From JAABRU01 sp050180235 (GTDB lineage Bacteria; Desulfobacterota; Desulfobacteria; Desulfobacterales; Desulfococcaceae), in assembly GCA_050180235.1 (NCBI GenBank), contig JBFXEJ010000075.1, positions 1-31,095 on the forward strand: 31,095 bases of DNA, read 5' to 3'. Position 1 is the stretch's first letter. The number at the start of each line of letters is the position of its first letter. A model generated the notes under the pieces. It was not told the DNA's origin. It did not search any database and saw nothing but the letters and a program-made list of their open reading frames with translations. The translations under genes were made by a program, and so were the position numbers. Shown here one piece after another: positions 23,383 through 31,095 of this stretch.

Positions 23383-24150
23383 ATGCCACATTCTGTTCTC
23401 ATAGCGGGGGCAGTGGCCGGGGAAGTGGAGGCAATACGGCAGGCTGCTGAAAATCCTGTCTTTTCCGCCATTGGCCGCAGATCCCTGCTTTCCGGTTTTA
23501 TATGCGGAAAAGCGGTTCAGATCATTGTCACAGGCCCCGGTCTTCTCAATACAGCACAGGCACTGACTGCCGTTATTGAACATTCCCGGCCCGGTCTGCT
23601 TATCCAGACCGGATGCGCCGGCGTTTTCAGGCAGTCCGGACTTGAGATTGGGGACATTGGCATCGCGACTGCCGAAACTGACGCGCATCTGGGCATTGAA
23701 TCAGAGGAGGCGGAACTTCCGGAAGAACTGCCTTTTGCCCTGATGACACAGGAAAGCAGGGAAATCCGCAATGTTTATCCTCTGGATGCGGAAAAAAACA
23801 GGGCCGCAGAAATACCTGTGCAGAAAGTATTTGAAAAAATCTGCCGTGTGAAAAAAGGCCACTTTGTCACGGTTTCCACCATCACAGCCAGCGATGCCCG
23901 CGCTGATATACTTTACAGAAAGCATTCCCCTGTAATGGAAAACATGGAGGGAGCCGCGGCCGCTTATCTGGGACTGTTTTATGACATTCCCTGCATTGAA
24001 ATCCGTTCGGCCTGCAATTATGCCGGAAAACGGGAGAGGGGGAACTGGAATCTTAAACTTGCCTTTGAACGCTGTGCCACAGCGGTGCTTTCTCTTCTTC
24101 GCGATCCGGTATTTCTGCAAGCTGATTCCAAAGAAAAAATCTGCCGGTAA
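23383..24150 (+). CDS. mqnB: Futalosine hydrolase
   Basis: A 255-residue nucleoside-phosphorylase-fold enzyme. Futalosine hydrolase frees hypoxanthine from futalosine in the menaquinone route used by many anaerobes. Supporting features are ITGPGLLNTAQAL near the phosphate-site position, LLIQTGCAGVF, and the strongly typical VMENMEGAAAAYLG with IEIRSACNYAGKR near the end. Plain 5'-methylthioadenosine nucleosidases differ at these positions. The start at 23383 has AAGGGGG shortly upstream; an ATG seven codons earlier has GGAGG too close to it. The gap to the TetR stop is 62 bases. Other mqn genes are absent from the window, so the pathway is scattered. The operon with Memo and TetR may be accidental. 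Confidence 0.85.
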   Translation: MPHSVLIAGAVAGEVEAIRQAAENPVFSAIGRRSLLSGFICGKAVQIIVTGPGLLNTAQALTAVIEHSRPGLLIQTGCAGVFRQSGLEIGDIGIATAETDAHLGIESEEAELPEELPFALMTQESREIRNVYPLDAEKNRAAEIPVQKVFEKICRVKKGHFVTVSTITASDARADILYRKHSPVMENMEGAAAAYLGLFYDIPCIEIRSACNYAGKRERGNWNLKLAFERCATAVLSLLRDPVFLQADSKEKICR

Positions 24151-24159
24151 GAGATTTAC

Positions 24160-24272
24160 GGTAGTGGATCAAATCGGTTGATGAAACAGAATTCAGATTG
24201 CCGTAGAGACAGGGCATGCCCTGTCTCTGCAACCTGAATCCCTGTTTCATCAGCAGGTTTGATCCACTACCG
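24160..24272. repeat. Long near-perfect palindrome, GTGGRTCAAA-type element
   Basis: CGGTAGTGGATCAAATC and TTGATGAAACAG on the left are mirrored by CTGTTTCATCAG and GATCCACTACCG on the right. The centre AGAGACAGGGCATGCCCTG and on is itself perfectly palindromic. The whole 113 bp can fold into one hairpin. It lies ten bases after the mqnB stop and about 105 bases before the end of the convergent cheW, so it may double as a two-way terminator. Confidence 0.88.
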
Positions 24273-24377
24273 AATTTTTGTGAAAGTCCGGGGCCCTGCC
24301 TCTTTGCGGCACTGTTTTGAAAAATGGGGATTTTTGTTTGCAATTTCCTGCGTCTGTATGCAGTACACAAAAAAATA

Positions 24378-24917
24378 TCAGGATTTTGAAACTCCTGCAT
24401 CCCCGGAGGTTTCCCCGGCACGGGGGGAAACCTCACTTTCCCTGTATCCGCGGGTGCTTTCGTTATCAGAAACAATTTTGTCTATATTCAGGATGATGAC
24501 AAAATCCTCTTTGCGCTTTCCCACTCCCTTTATGTATTCAGTGTTAAGTCCGATTCCCACTTTTGGGGCAGGAGAAATCTGCTCCGGCAGCAGATGAATC
24601 ACCTCCTGCACAGAATCTGCAACTATCCCCACCGGCATGGCATCCCCATCCATACGCACTTCCATAATTACAATGCAGGTGTCAATGGTTCTTTCCGGGG
24701 CTGCCATTCCCAGTTTCAGACGCAGATCAATCACGGAAACCACGTTTCCCCTCAGATTGATGACGCCTTTAAGCCACTCCGGCATCCGTGGAACCACTGT
24801 GATTTCAGTATAATCCGTAACCTCACGCACATTGATGATTTCAATGGCAAAGGTTTCCTCTCCCAGTGTAAAGGTGAGATACTGACAGGTATCCTTTATG
24901 CTGATGTCATCTTCCAT
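24378..24917 (-). CDS. cheW: CheW chemotaxis coupling protein
   Basis: A 179-residue CheW, the adaptor that joins chemoreceptor tips to the histidine kinase CheA. Typical stretches are QYLTFTLGEETFAIEI, VREVTDYTEITVVPRMPEWLKGVINLRG, VSVIDLRLKLG, and IVADSVQEVIHL. The C-terminal KRKEDFVIILNIDKI is followed by a Ser/Glu-rich tail of about 25 residues (to SGDAGVSKS) not usual for CheW. The ATG at 24917 has AAAGG seven bases before it and lies 11 bases after the stop of the chemoreceptor gene, so the two form an operon. No cheA, cheR or cheB is in the window, so this array must use a kinase encoded elsewhere. Confidence 0.95.
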   Translation of the reverse strand: MEDDISIKDTCQYLTFTLGEETFAIEIINVREVTDYTEITVVPRMPEWLKGVINLRGNVVSVIDLRLKLGMAAPERTIDTCIVIMEVRMDGDAMPVGIVADSVQEVIHLLPEQISPAPKVGIGLNTEYIKGVGKRKEDFVIILNIDKIVSDNESTRGYRESEVSPRAGETSGDAGVSKS

Positions 24918-24928
24918 AAGTTTGCCTT

Positions 24929-27340
24929 TCAATACCGTTCAATATCATTTTCATCCCCTTCTTCCAGATCAACAGCCGAATTTTGTCTGGATTTTTTTTT
25001 CAGTCCCTCTTTCTGCTGTTCCGGAAGATCGTTTTCTTTCGGAACAGCAATGCTCCGGGCTGTCCCTGTTTCCTCTGCCGCATCCGGATACTTTGTGTTT
25101 CGCAGAATTTCTTTTTTCATTTTGCGGGAAAACGTGAAAAAAGAAACCGCCTGGAGCATGAGTTCCGCCTGTGCCGAGAAGTCCCGGCTGCCTGCGGCCA
25201 TTTCCTCGGTAGCGGCAGCATTTTCCTGAATCACCTGATCCAGTTGCTGAATGGCCTTGTTGACCTGGGCAATGCCGCTGGCCTGTTCCGCACTGGAAGC
25301 ACTGATTTCCTGCACCAGTTCTGCGGTTTTCTGTATGCCGCCTATCATTTCTTTAAACATTTTTCCTGCATTCTCAGATATTTCAAGATTTGAAACCGAA
25401 AGATTGTTGATGTCCTTGGCAGCATTCTGGCTTCTTTCCGCAAGTTTGCGCACCTCGGCTGCAACAACGGCAAAACCCTTGCCATGTTCTCCGGCACGTG
25501 CCGCCTCAATGGCAGCATTCAGGGCCAGCATATTGGTCTGCCTGGCAATTTCCTCCACAATGCGGATTTTTTCCGAGATGCTCTTCATGGCCATGACTGT
25601 TTCATCCAGGGATTTGCCTCCGATCTCCGCATCCTGCGCGGCTTTCCGGGCTATTGAGGCCGTCTGCATGGCATTGTCCGCATTCTGGTTTACCATGCCG
25701 CTCATTTCCTCCATGGAGCTGGATATCTGTTCAATGCCCGCAGCCTGCTCGGATATGCCCTGGGAAATTTTTTCCGAACCTGAACTCAACTGTTCACTGC
25801 CTGCGGCCACCTGTTCCGCAGCCTCCTGTACGGAAACAGCAAAACGGCTGAGATTTTCAATCATTTTGCTGATGGATTTGCCAAGACTGTCCCTGTCTGA
25901 CAATATCCTGACCTCCACATTCAGATTTCCCCCAGCCACTTTTTCCGCCGCCTGCACAGCCGCCTGCAGATTTGCTATAAGCATATTGATATTGTTTCTG
26001 ATCTCATTAAAATCCCCTTTGTATTCCTCTGCAATTTTTTCCGGAAAATCCCCGACTGAGATTCGGGCAACATATTCTGCTGCCACAGACATAGGCCCGC
26101 TGACCGCATCAAGTGTATGGTTGATTCCCCGGATAATCTGGGCATATTCTCCCCGGAACCTGTCCGCATCTCCGCGCGCGTCCGGCTTTCCATCTGCTGC
26201 GGCACGGGTCAGGCTGTCAATATCCGCAAGAATCTCCCTGAGAGTGCTGACCATGGTGTTCAGGGATTTTCCCAGCACATCCTTTTCCGAAAGAATCTGC
26301 ACCTGCACACGCAGGTCGCCCTGCGCAATCCTTTCGACCATGCGGACAGTTGCACTGAGATTGGAAATGAGAGTATTGAGATTGCTGATTATTTCATTAA
26401 AATCACCCTGATATATCTCTGTAACCGGTTCCGGAATATCCCCTTCGGAAATCCGTCTGACAGATACTGCTGCCACATGAATGGGGTTCACAAATGCCTC
26501 AATGACATTGTTGATGCCTTTCACCAGATCCTGCCAGTTTCCCTCAAAGGCAGATGCATCCCCGCGGGCGTCCAGTTTTCCGGATTCAATGGCCTGTGTC
26601 AGTCTTTCTGTGTCTGCCAGAACCTTTCCGATGGTATCTTTCATGCCCCGGAATGCATCGGCCAGTTCCCCGATTTCGTCATTCTGCCGGATGGTGAGTT
26701 CCCTGCTGAAATCCCCGCGGGATAATTCCCTGGCAATATCCAGAATCTCGTTTACAGGACGAATCAGCATTTTCTGCAAAGCCAGATTGATGAATATCAG
26801 CAGAACAATATCGAGCAGAAAAACCGCGGCGGAAATATTTCTGATTTCATTCCGTAGCTGGGCTTTCATGAGTTCTTTCGTGACATACACTGTGACAATG
26901 CCGGCAGTCTCTTCACTGCTATGACCGGTCTTCTCAATGCTTTGGATATTTTTCTCCTTTACGATATAGTCCCCTGATATTTCCTGATCAAAACTGACAA
27001 GCTGGCCGTTTTCCTCTCTTTTTTTCCCTTCAAAAAGACTCTGTTCCACCCGTACAGCCACAGCAGATATATTCCGGTTTTTCATTTCAGAAACCACAAT
27101 CTTTTCCACCTGCTGTTTTTCAAGATTCCACAGGGGAACAGCCAGACTGTCGGCCAGTCTTTCAACAGTGCTTTCCCCCAGAAAATCCAGTTCCCCTATT
27201 TTCTGCCCTTCCAGATGATGATACTGGTAAAATCCGTATATACCCAGAATAACTGTGCTTAACAGGACAATTGCCCCGCCGATTTTCATCCGGATACGGC
27301 CCCTGCGCGTTTTTCCTTTTTCTGACTGCATATCATCCAT
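24929..27340 (-). CDS. Methyl-accepting chemotaxis protein with poly-HAMP region
   Basis: An 803-residue receptor. TM1 is at about 19-38, a periplasmic part with AVPLWNLEKQQVEKIV at about 39-169, TM2 at about 170-192, a HAMP at 193-244, and then a long string of HAMP-like units to about 505 (repeated GDFNEI-NNxNxLIxNL and ARGDAxxFxGxW). The signalling domain (about 510-735) has the invariant tip EEIARQTNMLALNAAIEAARAG. A Glu/Lys-rich tail without a CheR-binding pentapeptide ends the protein. The ligand is unknown. The second ATG (27340) was chosen because GGAGG lies six bases before it; an ATG four codons earlier overlaps that site. cheW follows at once. It is closely related to the next receptor. 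Confidence 0.93.
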   Translation of the reverse strand: MDDMQSEKGKTRRGRIRMKIGGAIVLLSTVILGIYGFYQYHHLEGQKIGELDFLGESTVERLADSLAVPLWNLEKQQVEKIVVSEMKNRNISAVAVRVEQSLFEGKKREENGQLVSFDQEISGDYIVKEKNIQSIEKTGHSSEETAGIVTVYVTKELMKAQLRNEIRNISAAVFLLDIVLLIFINLALQKMLIRPVNEILDIARELSRGDFSRELTIRQNDEIGELADAFRGMKDTIGKVLADTERLTQAIESGKLDARGDASAFEGNWQDLVKGINNVIEAFVNPIHVAAVSVRRISEGDIPEPVTEIYQGDFNEIISNLNTLISNLSATVRMVERIAQGDLRVQVQILSEKDVLGKSLNTMVSTLREILADIDSLTRAAADGKPDARGDADRFRGEYAQIIRGINHTLDAVSGPMSVAAEYVARISVGDFPEKIAEEYKGDFNEIRNNINMLIANLQAAVQAAEKVAGGNLNVEVRILSDRDSLGKSISKMIENLSRFAVSVQEAAEQVAAGSEQLSSGSEKISQGISEQAAGIEQISSSMEEMSGMVNQNADNAMQTASIARKAAQDAEIGGKSLDETVMAMKSISEKIRIVEEIARQTNMLALNAAIEAARAGEHGKGFAVVAAEVRKLAERSQNAAKDINNLSVSNLEISENAGKMFKEMIGGIQKTAELVQEISASSAEQASGIAQVNKAIQQLDQVIQENAAATEEMAAGSRDFSAQAELMLQAVSFFTFSRKMKKEILRNTKYPDAAEETGTARSIAVPKENDLPEQQKEGLKKKSRQNSAVDLEEGDENDIERY

Positions 27341-27367
27341 GTCTGCCTCCATGATAAAGAATGTAAA

Positions 27368-27498
27368 TAACTGATGTTACGCAGATTCGTCATACCAGCG
27401 AAAGCCGAATTTGAAAATACCGGATTCCGGCTTTCGCCGGAATGACGGGCAAAGCGGATAACTCCCTGATTTTTGAAAGAGTGGCTTAACATCAGTAA
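27368..27498. repeat. ACTGATGTTA-ended element
   Basis: About 131 bp with ends AACTGATGTTACGCA and GCTTAACATCAGT. Inside lies CGTCATACCAGCGAAAGCCG and, inverted, CGGCTTTCGCCGGAATGACG, a common proteobacterial-type repeat (CGTCATTCCGGCGAAAG). It is 27 bases upstream of the chemoreceptor start at 27340. Confidence 0.85.
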
Positions 27499-27554
27499 CT
27501 AACTGTAAATTTTCCCAATCAGACTTCCGAAGTTTTGGAACCCCCGGATTTTTT

Positions 27555-27692
27555 AGGTGATTTCCATTAATGATTATACCGTTTTTCGTAGGGCGGGCAC
27601 GGCTTTTTGTGCCCGCCGTCCTGCTGAAACTGTGGGCACAAAAAGCCGTGCCCACCCTGCAATGATGGTACATTTTTTCATGGAAATCACCT
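27555..27692. repeat. AGGTGATTTCC-ended element, interior type II, copy 2
   Basis: 138 bp, nearly identical to 13345-13481, with the same paired GGGCACGGCTTTTTGTGCCC hairpins. The two central arms are inverted relative to copy 1 by small changes (CGTCCTGCTGAAACTGTGGG). It lies in the 613-bp gap between the two receptor genes, which also holds the elements at 27368 and 27815. Confidence 0.88.
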
Positions 27693-27814
27693 TATACCTG
27701 AAAACATCAGACCAAACCGCCTTCAAAGCTCAGGAAATGCCTCTTTTTTTTAACTACGGAAAACACGAAAAAACAGTATTTGGCATTCTCATGTTTTGAA
27801 AGCGAATTGGTATC

Positions 27815-27942
27815 ATACCAATTCTCCATTGAAAATATACTTATGATTCGGTTTCCCACAGAGGACACAGAGAGAAAAAAACCACAGAGAACACAGAGGA
27901 AACAACTCACATTATTGTATAAATTCAATAGCGAATTGGTAT
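27815..27942. repeat. ATACCRATTC-ended element, interior type II, copy 2
   Basis: 128 bp, beginning ATACCAATTCTCCATTGAA and ending TTCAATAGCGAATTGGTAT, with the CACAGAGGACACAGAG interior. An extra right end (GAAAGCGAATTGGTATC, 27798-27814) sits just before it. It ends 11 bases before the stop of the next receptor gene. Confidence 0.9.
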
Positions 27943-27953
27943 CAGACCGCCTT

Positions 27954-30665
27954 TCAATACTGTTCAAATTCTTCCGAATCGTAATCGTTTACCTGAATAA
28001 CCGGCCGGATGTCAGGGGCGGCGGAATGCGGTTTGCGGGAAATCTGGTGAACCGCATGGGACGATGCTGTTTCATCCATATCTTTGTCTGTCTGCCGCTC
28101 AGAAAGGAGCGGTATCCGGGATGCCCGGCCCTCTTTTTTGGGAAATACTGCTTTGCCATCCGGCTTTGCAAGATCTTCAGGTCGGAACGCAGTCTCTGCC
28201 GTTTCCTGTATTCTGAAAAAAGAGGCGGACTCCAGCAGTCTGGCGGCCTGACGGGAGAAATCCTGGCTGGCTGCGGCCATTTCCTCTGTGGCTGCCGCAT
28301 TCTGCTGGATAATATGATCCAGTTGCTGTATGGCCTTGTTGACCTGGACAATTCCGGCAGCCTGCTCCTGTCCGGATACACTGATCTCCTGCACCAGTTC
28401 GGATGTCTTCTGGATTCCCTGCACCATGCCGTTCAGAAGACTGCCGGTTTTTTCTGCTATTCCGATATTGGATTCTGAAAGGGAATTGATGGATTTGGCA
28501 GAGTTCTGGCTTTTTTCCGCAAGTTTCCGGATTTCTGCGGCCACCACTGCAAAACCTTTGCCATGCTCTCCCGCGCGGGCTGCCTCAATGGCCGCATTCA
28601 GGGCCAGCATATTGGTCTGGCGGGCAATTTCCTCAATGATGCGGATTTTTTCCGAAATGCTTTTCATGGCCCGCACGGTTTCACCTATTGCGGTTCCGCC
28701 TTCCATTGCATCCTGCGCTGCCTGCATGGCAATCGCGGCTGTCTGCCGTGCATTTTCAGCATTCTGGGAAATCATGGAACTCATTTCCTCCATTGAACTG
28801 GATATCTCTTCAATGCCTGCGGCCTGCTGGGTTGTTCCCTGGGAAACCTGTTCAGCAGAAGAACTCAGTTGCCTGCTGCCTGCTGCCACATGCCCTGCTG
28901 AGGTTTGCACATGAAGGGCAAACTGGCTGAGATTTTGGATCAACGCATTGAGACTGTTCCGCATTTCATTGAAATCCCCTTTGTATTCCTTCGTAATGTG
29001 CTCCGGAATATCCCCTTCTGCAATGCGGGACAGGCACTCTGCCGTCAGCCGCAGGGGGCCGACAACAGCATCCATTGTACTGTTTACCCCGGCAATGATT
29101 CCCGCATAGGCGCCTCTGAATTTTTCCGGATTTCCGCGTAATTCAAGTCTGCCTTCCAGCGCTGCATCGGTCAGACCGTGTATATCCGATACAATGTCCC
29201 TGAGTGTCCGAACCATAATGTCCAGTGATTTGCCCAGCATATCCTTTTCCGACAGGATGGTAACCTGCGCGGTCATATCGCCCGCGGCCACTTTTTCAGC
29301 CACATGCACAGTTTCGCGGAGATTGGATATGAGTGTGTTGATACTGTTCCTGATCCCGTTGAAATCCCCTTTGTATTCCGCTGCTATGGTTTCCGGAAAA
29401 TCCCCTTTGGCGATCCTCTCAAGGTATTCGGCTGTCACATGTATTGGGCCTGTAACAGCATCCATAAGATGGTTCATGCCCATCACCATCTCATGCCATC
29501 CCCCTTCAAAGGCCGAGGCACTGCCCCGCTGATCCAGTTTTCCCTCACGCGCAGCACTTATGAGCATGGTCATTTCCGAGGAAACTGCCTTGAGACCGCT
29601 GATCATGGCATTGAGGGCTTTCATAAGGCGGTCATTTTCCGAGCGTTCGGCAGCCTCAACCATCAGGTTGCCTGCCGCGATTTCCTCTGCAATCCATGTT
29701 GCGGCGTCCATTGAATTGATGAGCATATTCAGATTGATGCGGATTTTTTCAAAATCGCCCTCAAACTGTCCGCTGATTTTTTCAGGAATATCCCCCCTGG
29801 AAATGCGTTCCACCGTGCGTGCAGTCATATGAATCGGTTTTACAAATGCCTCCACAAGGGAATTGACACCTCTGAGCAGTTCCTGCCATCCACCGGGAAA
29901 AGCTCCGGCATCAGCCCGGACATCCAGCTCTCCTTTATGAACCGAGCTGATCAGCCTCTGTATTTCCTGTATGACGGTTTCAATGGTTTTTTTCATGTTG
30001 CGGAATGCGTTGGCCAGCATAGCGATTTCATCTTCCCCGTAAGTTCCGCTTTCCTGTGTGAAATCCCCCATGGCAAGGGCATTGGCTGTTTTTGCCACAT
30101 TTATGACCGGCCGGATGACAGTAAAAGTGACAAAAATCATAAGACAGAGGATGGACAGATACAGCACCATGACTGTGACAGAAATCTTCACGATTTCATG
30201 CCGCAGTTTTTCCGCCATGAATTTTTTTGTAATCCAAAGCGTTATGGTTCCAATTTTTCTTCCGTCCTTTATAACCCCCTGGCTGTGGCTGATGCAGCCG
30301 GTCGGAACAGGCATATCCTTTTCCGGCTCTGTCATCATTCCGGAAACCGGATCACAGACCATTTCCTTGATTTTTTTATCGCTTTCGTCCCGGACAGACA
30401 CGGCATATATTCGCGGATCCCGCATCTGTGTACGGATGGTTTCCCCGATCATAATATCGTGCATATCCCATATCGGAATGACGAGAGTTTCTGCCAGTAT
30501 GCTGCTCGTATGTTCCGCAAGTTTTTTCAGCTCATTTTCATATCCGGATCGGATATCCCTGTACTGGTATATGCCGAATGCAGACAGAACCAGCGTAATC
30601 ACAAGGATAAAGCTGAAACCGATTTTAAACTGAATACTCCTTTTCCATAGCTTTGCAATATTCAT
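27954..30665 (-). CDS. Methyl-accepting chemotaxis protein with longer poly-HAMP region
   Basis: A 903-residue receptor, paralogous to the one just downstream. TM1 is at about 15-35, a periplasmic part with LVIPIWDMHDIMIGE at about 36-158, TM2 at about 159-183, HAMP from about 184, and poly-HAMP units to about 590, one unit pair more than its neighbour. The signalling domain (about 595-815) has the tip EEIARQTNMLALNAAIEAARAG. The tail is Asp/Glu-rich and ends SEEFEQY. The periplasmic part carries the same P(L/I)W motif and two cysteines (C104, C124) that could form a disulfide. The start at 30665 follows CAGGGGGAAAA. A 613-bp repeat-filled gap separates it from the next receptor, so the two may have separate promoters. 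The ligand is unknown. Confidence 0.93.
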   Translation of the reverse strand: MNIAKLWKRSIQFKIGFSFILVITLVLSAFGIYQYRDIRSGYENELKKLAEHTSSILAETLVIPIWDMHDIMIGETIRTQMRDPRIYAVSVRDESDKKIKEMVCDPVSGMMTEPEKDMPVPTGCISHSQGVIKDGRKIGTITLWITKKFMAEKLRHEIVKISVTVMVLYLSILCLMIFVTFTVIRPVINVAKTANALAMGDFTQESGTYGEDEIAMLANAFRNMKKTIETVIQEIQRLISSVHKGELDVRADAGAFPGGWQELLRGVNSLVEAFVKPIHMTARTVERISRGDIPEKISGQFEGDFEKIRINLNMLINSMDAATWIAEEIAAGNLMVEAAERSENDRLMKALNAMISGLKAVSSEMTMLISAAREGKLDQRGSASAFEGGWHEMVMGMNHLMDAVTGPIHVTAEYLERIAKGDFPETIAAEYKGDFNGIRNSINTLISNLRETVHVAEKVAAGDMTAQVTILSEKDMLGKSLDIMVRTLRDIVSDIHGLTDAALEGRLELRGNPEKFRGAYAGIIAGVNSTMDAVVGPLRLTAECLSRIAEGDIPEHITKEYKGDFNEMRNSLNALIQNLSQFALHVQTSAGHVAAGSRQLSSSAEQVSQGTTQQAAGIEEISSSMEEMSSMISQNAENARQTAAIAMQAAQDAMEGGTAIGETVRAMKSISEKIRIIEEIARQTNMLALNAAIEAARAGEHGKGFAVVAAEIRKLAEKSQNSAKSINSLSESNIGIAEKTGSLLNGMVQGIQKTSELVQEISVSGQEQAAGIVQVNKAIQQLDHIIQQNAAATEEMAAASQDFSRQAARLLESASFFRIQETAETAFRPEDLAKPDGKAVFPKKEGRASRIPLLSERQTDKDMDETASSHAVHQISRKPHSAAPDIRPVIQVNDYDSEEFEQY

Positions 30666-30769
30666 TTTTCCCCCTGTGTATTGCAGGAATGATTCCGGGC
30701 CTGCCCTGCCGTTTTTTTGTTTTGCCTGTCTGTGCACACATTGCCGGATAAAATTTTATAATTAATTTA

Positions 30770-30872
30770 AGGTGATTTCCAGAAAAAAATATCCCGGCAA
30801 AGCAGCATAAGCTTCCGGCTTCTGCCCTGTGTCTGTGAACTGAACCGGGATATTTATTTTCAGAAATCACCT
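30770..30872. repeat. AGGTGATTTCC-ended element, interior type I, copy 3
   Basis: 103 bp, starting AGGTGATTTCCAGAAAAAAA and ending TTTTCAGAAATCACCT. It lies 104 bases upstream of the receptor start at 30665. No gene is seen between 30666 and the window end. Confidence 0.9.
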
Positions 30873-30946
30873 AACTTATTATTTTATATGAAAAAATTAT
30901 GCAGAAAAGAGACAGGAAGTCTGAAAAATAATTACGCACTGATGTT

Positions 30947-31084
30947 ATACCGATTCTCCATTGATTTAATAGAATATAGTCAGTTTTTCCGCTGTTCCGG
31001 GTGTGCAGAAAACCGCTCCGCTTAATTTTTGCACTCCTCCGGAGTTGTATTCCGGATTGTATAAAACCAATGGCGAATCGTTAT
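30947..31084. repeat. ATACCRATTC-ended element, interior type I, copy 2
   Basis: About 138 bp, beginning ATACCGATTCTCCATTGATT and ending AACCAATGGCGAATCGTTAT. It matches 5496-5633 across the interior (AACCGCTCCGCTTAATTTTT). The bases just before it (GCACTGATGTT) are the end of an ACTGATGTTA-type element, so two families are joined here. Confidence 0.85.
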
Positions 31085-31095
31085 TACACATTAAC

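Noticed and set aside
25251..26411. A 386-codon open frame opposite the first chemoreceptor
   Set aside because: It is the mirror of helical receptor repeats, is Ser/Ala-rich without domains, and a matching shadow appears opposite the second receptor.
27557..27799. Short open frames inside the GGGCACGGC-type palindromes (also at 13308-13508 and 27377-27673)
   Set aside because: They arise from the repeated palindromic DNA itself, read in several frames, and have no ribosome sites or conserved start.

Overview
The window looks like chromosomal DNA from a large-genome, anaerobic, motile, Gram-negative bacterium, most likely a Desulfobacterota sulfate reducer of the Desulfobacteraceae/Desulfococcaceae type. 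This is an inference. It rests on a siroheme/4Fe-4S reductase-like protein, two long poly-HAMP chemoreceptors with a CheW, a futalosine hydrolase (menaquinone route), an AmmeMemoRadiSam pair, a dockerin-bearing secreted protein, and intergenic regions full of miniature palindromic repeats. No rRNA, tRNA, CRISPR array or complete insertion sequence was seen.

Layout. 1-2136 is an eroded accessory zone. It holds a zinc-ribbon gene start cut by the window edge, an unknown small protein, an orphan Phd-type antitoxin followed by what looks like the last codons of a lost PIN toxin, an intact VapBC-type pair, and an A-B-A-B array of palindromic repeats. 2137-5367 (-) encodes a 1076-residue CHAT protease-P-loop NTPase-TPR protein of NLR-like architecture. 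5750-7812 (-) is a two-gene unit of an atypical GAPDH and a small sulfite-reductase-like ferredoxin protein. 8018-13087 holds a YdcF-like protein, a TSUP exporter, a WGR-domain ATP-dependent ligase, and an overlapping HAD hydrolase/APH kinase pair. 13532-16906 (+) encodes an unusual AmrS radical SAM protein (Tat-like N-terminus plus CXXCH), a PP2C-like phosphatase and a KptA/Tpt1-like protein with altered active-site motifs. serC follows on the minus strand. 18628-21240 (+) is a secreted DUF4091 protein ending in a dockerin. 21798-24150 (+) is Memo (AmrB)-TetR-futalosine hydrolase. 24378-30665 (-) is two poly-HAMP chemoreceptors with cheW downstream.

Repeats. At least six families of short inverted-repeat elements (about 90-160 bp) fill the gaps. 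The most telling share termini but not interiors. A terminus AGGTGATTTCC bounds two unrelated interiors (three 103-bp copies and two copies of 137-138 bp). A terminus ATACCRATTC bounds another two. The elements sit mostly 5' of genes. Both AmmeMemoRadiSam genes have an AGGTGATTTCC element ending about 50 bp before the start codon.

Most notable points: the modular miniature elements, the CHAT-NTPase-TPR protein in a toxin-antitoxin neighbourhood, the apparently exported AmrS, and the altered KptA-like protein. None of these was checked by search. All calls come from reading motifs, starts and spacing.
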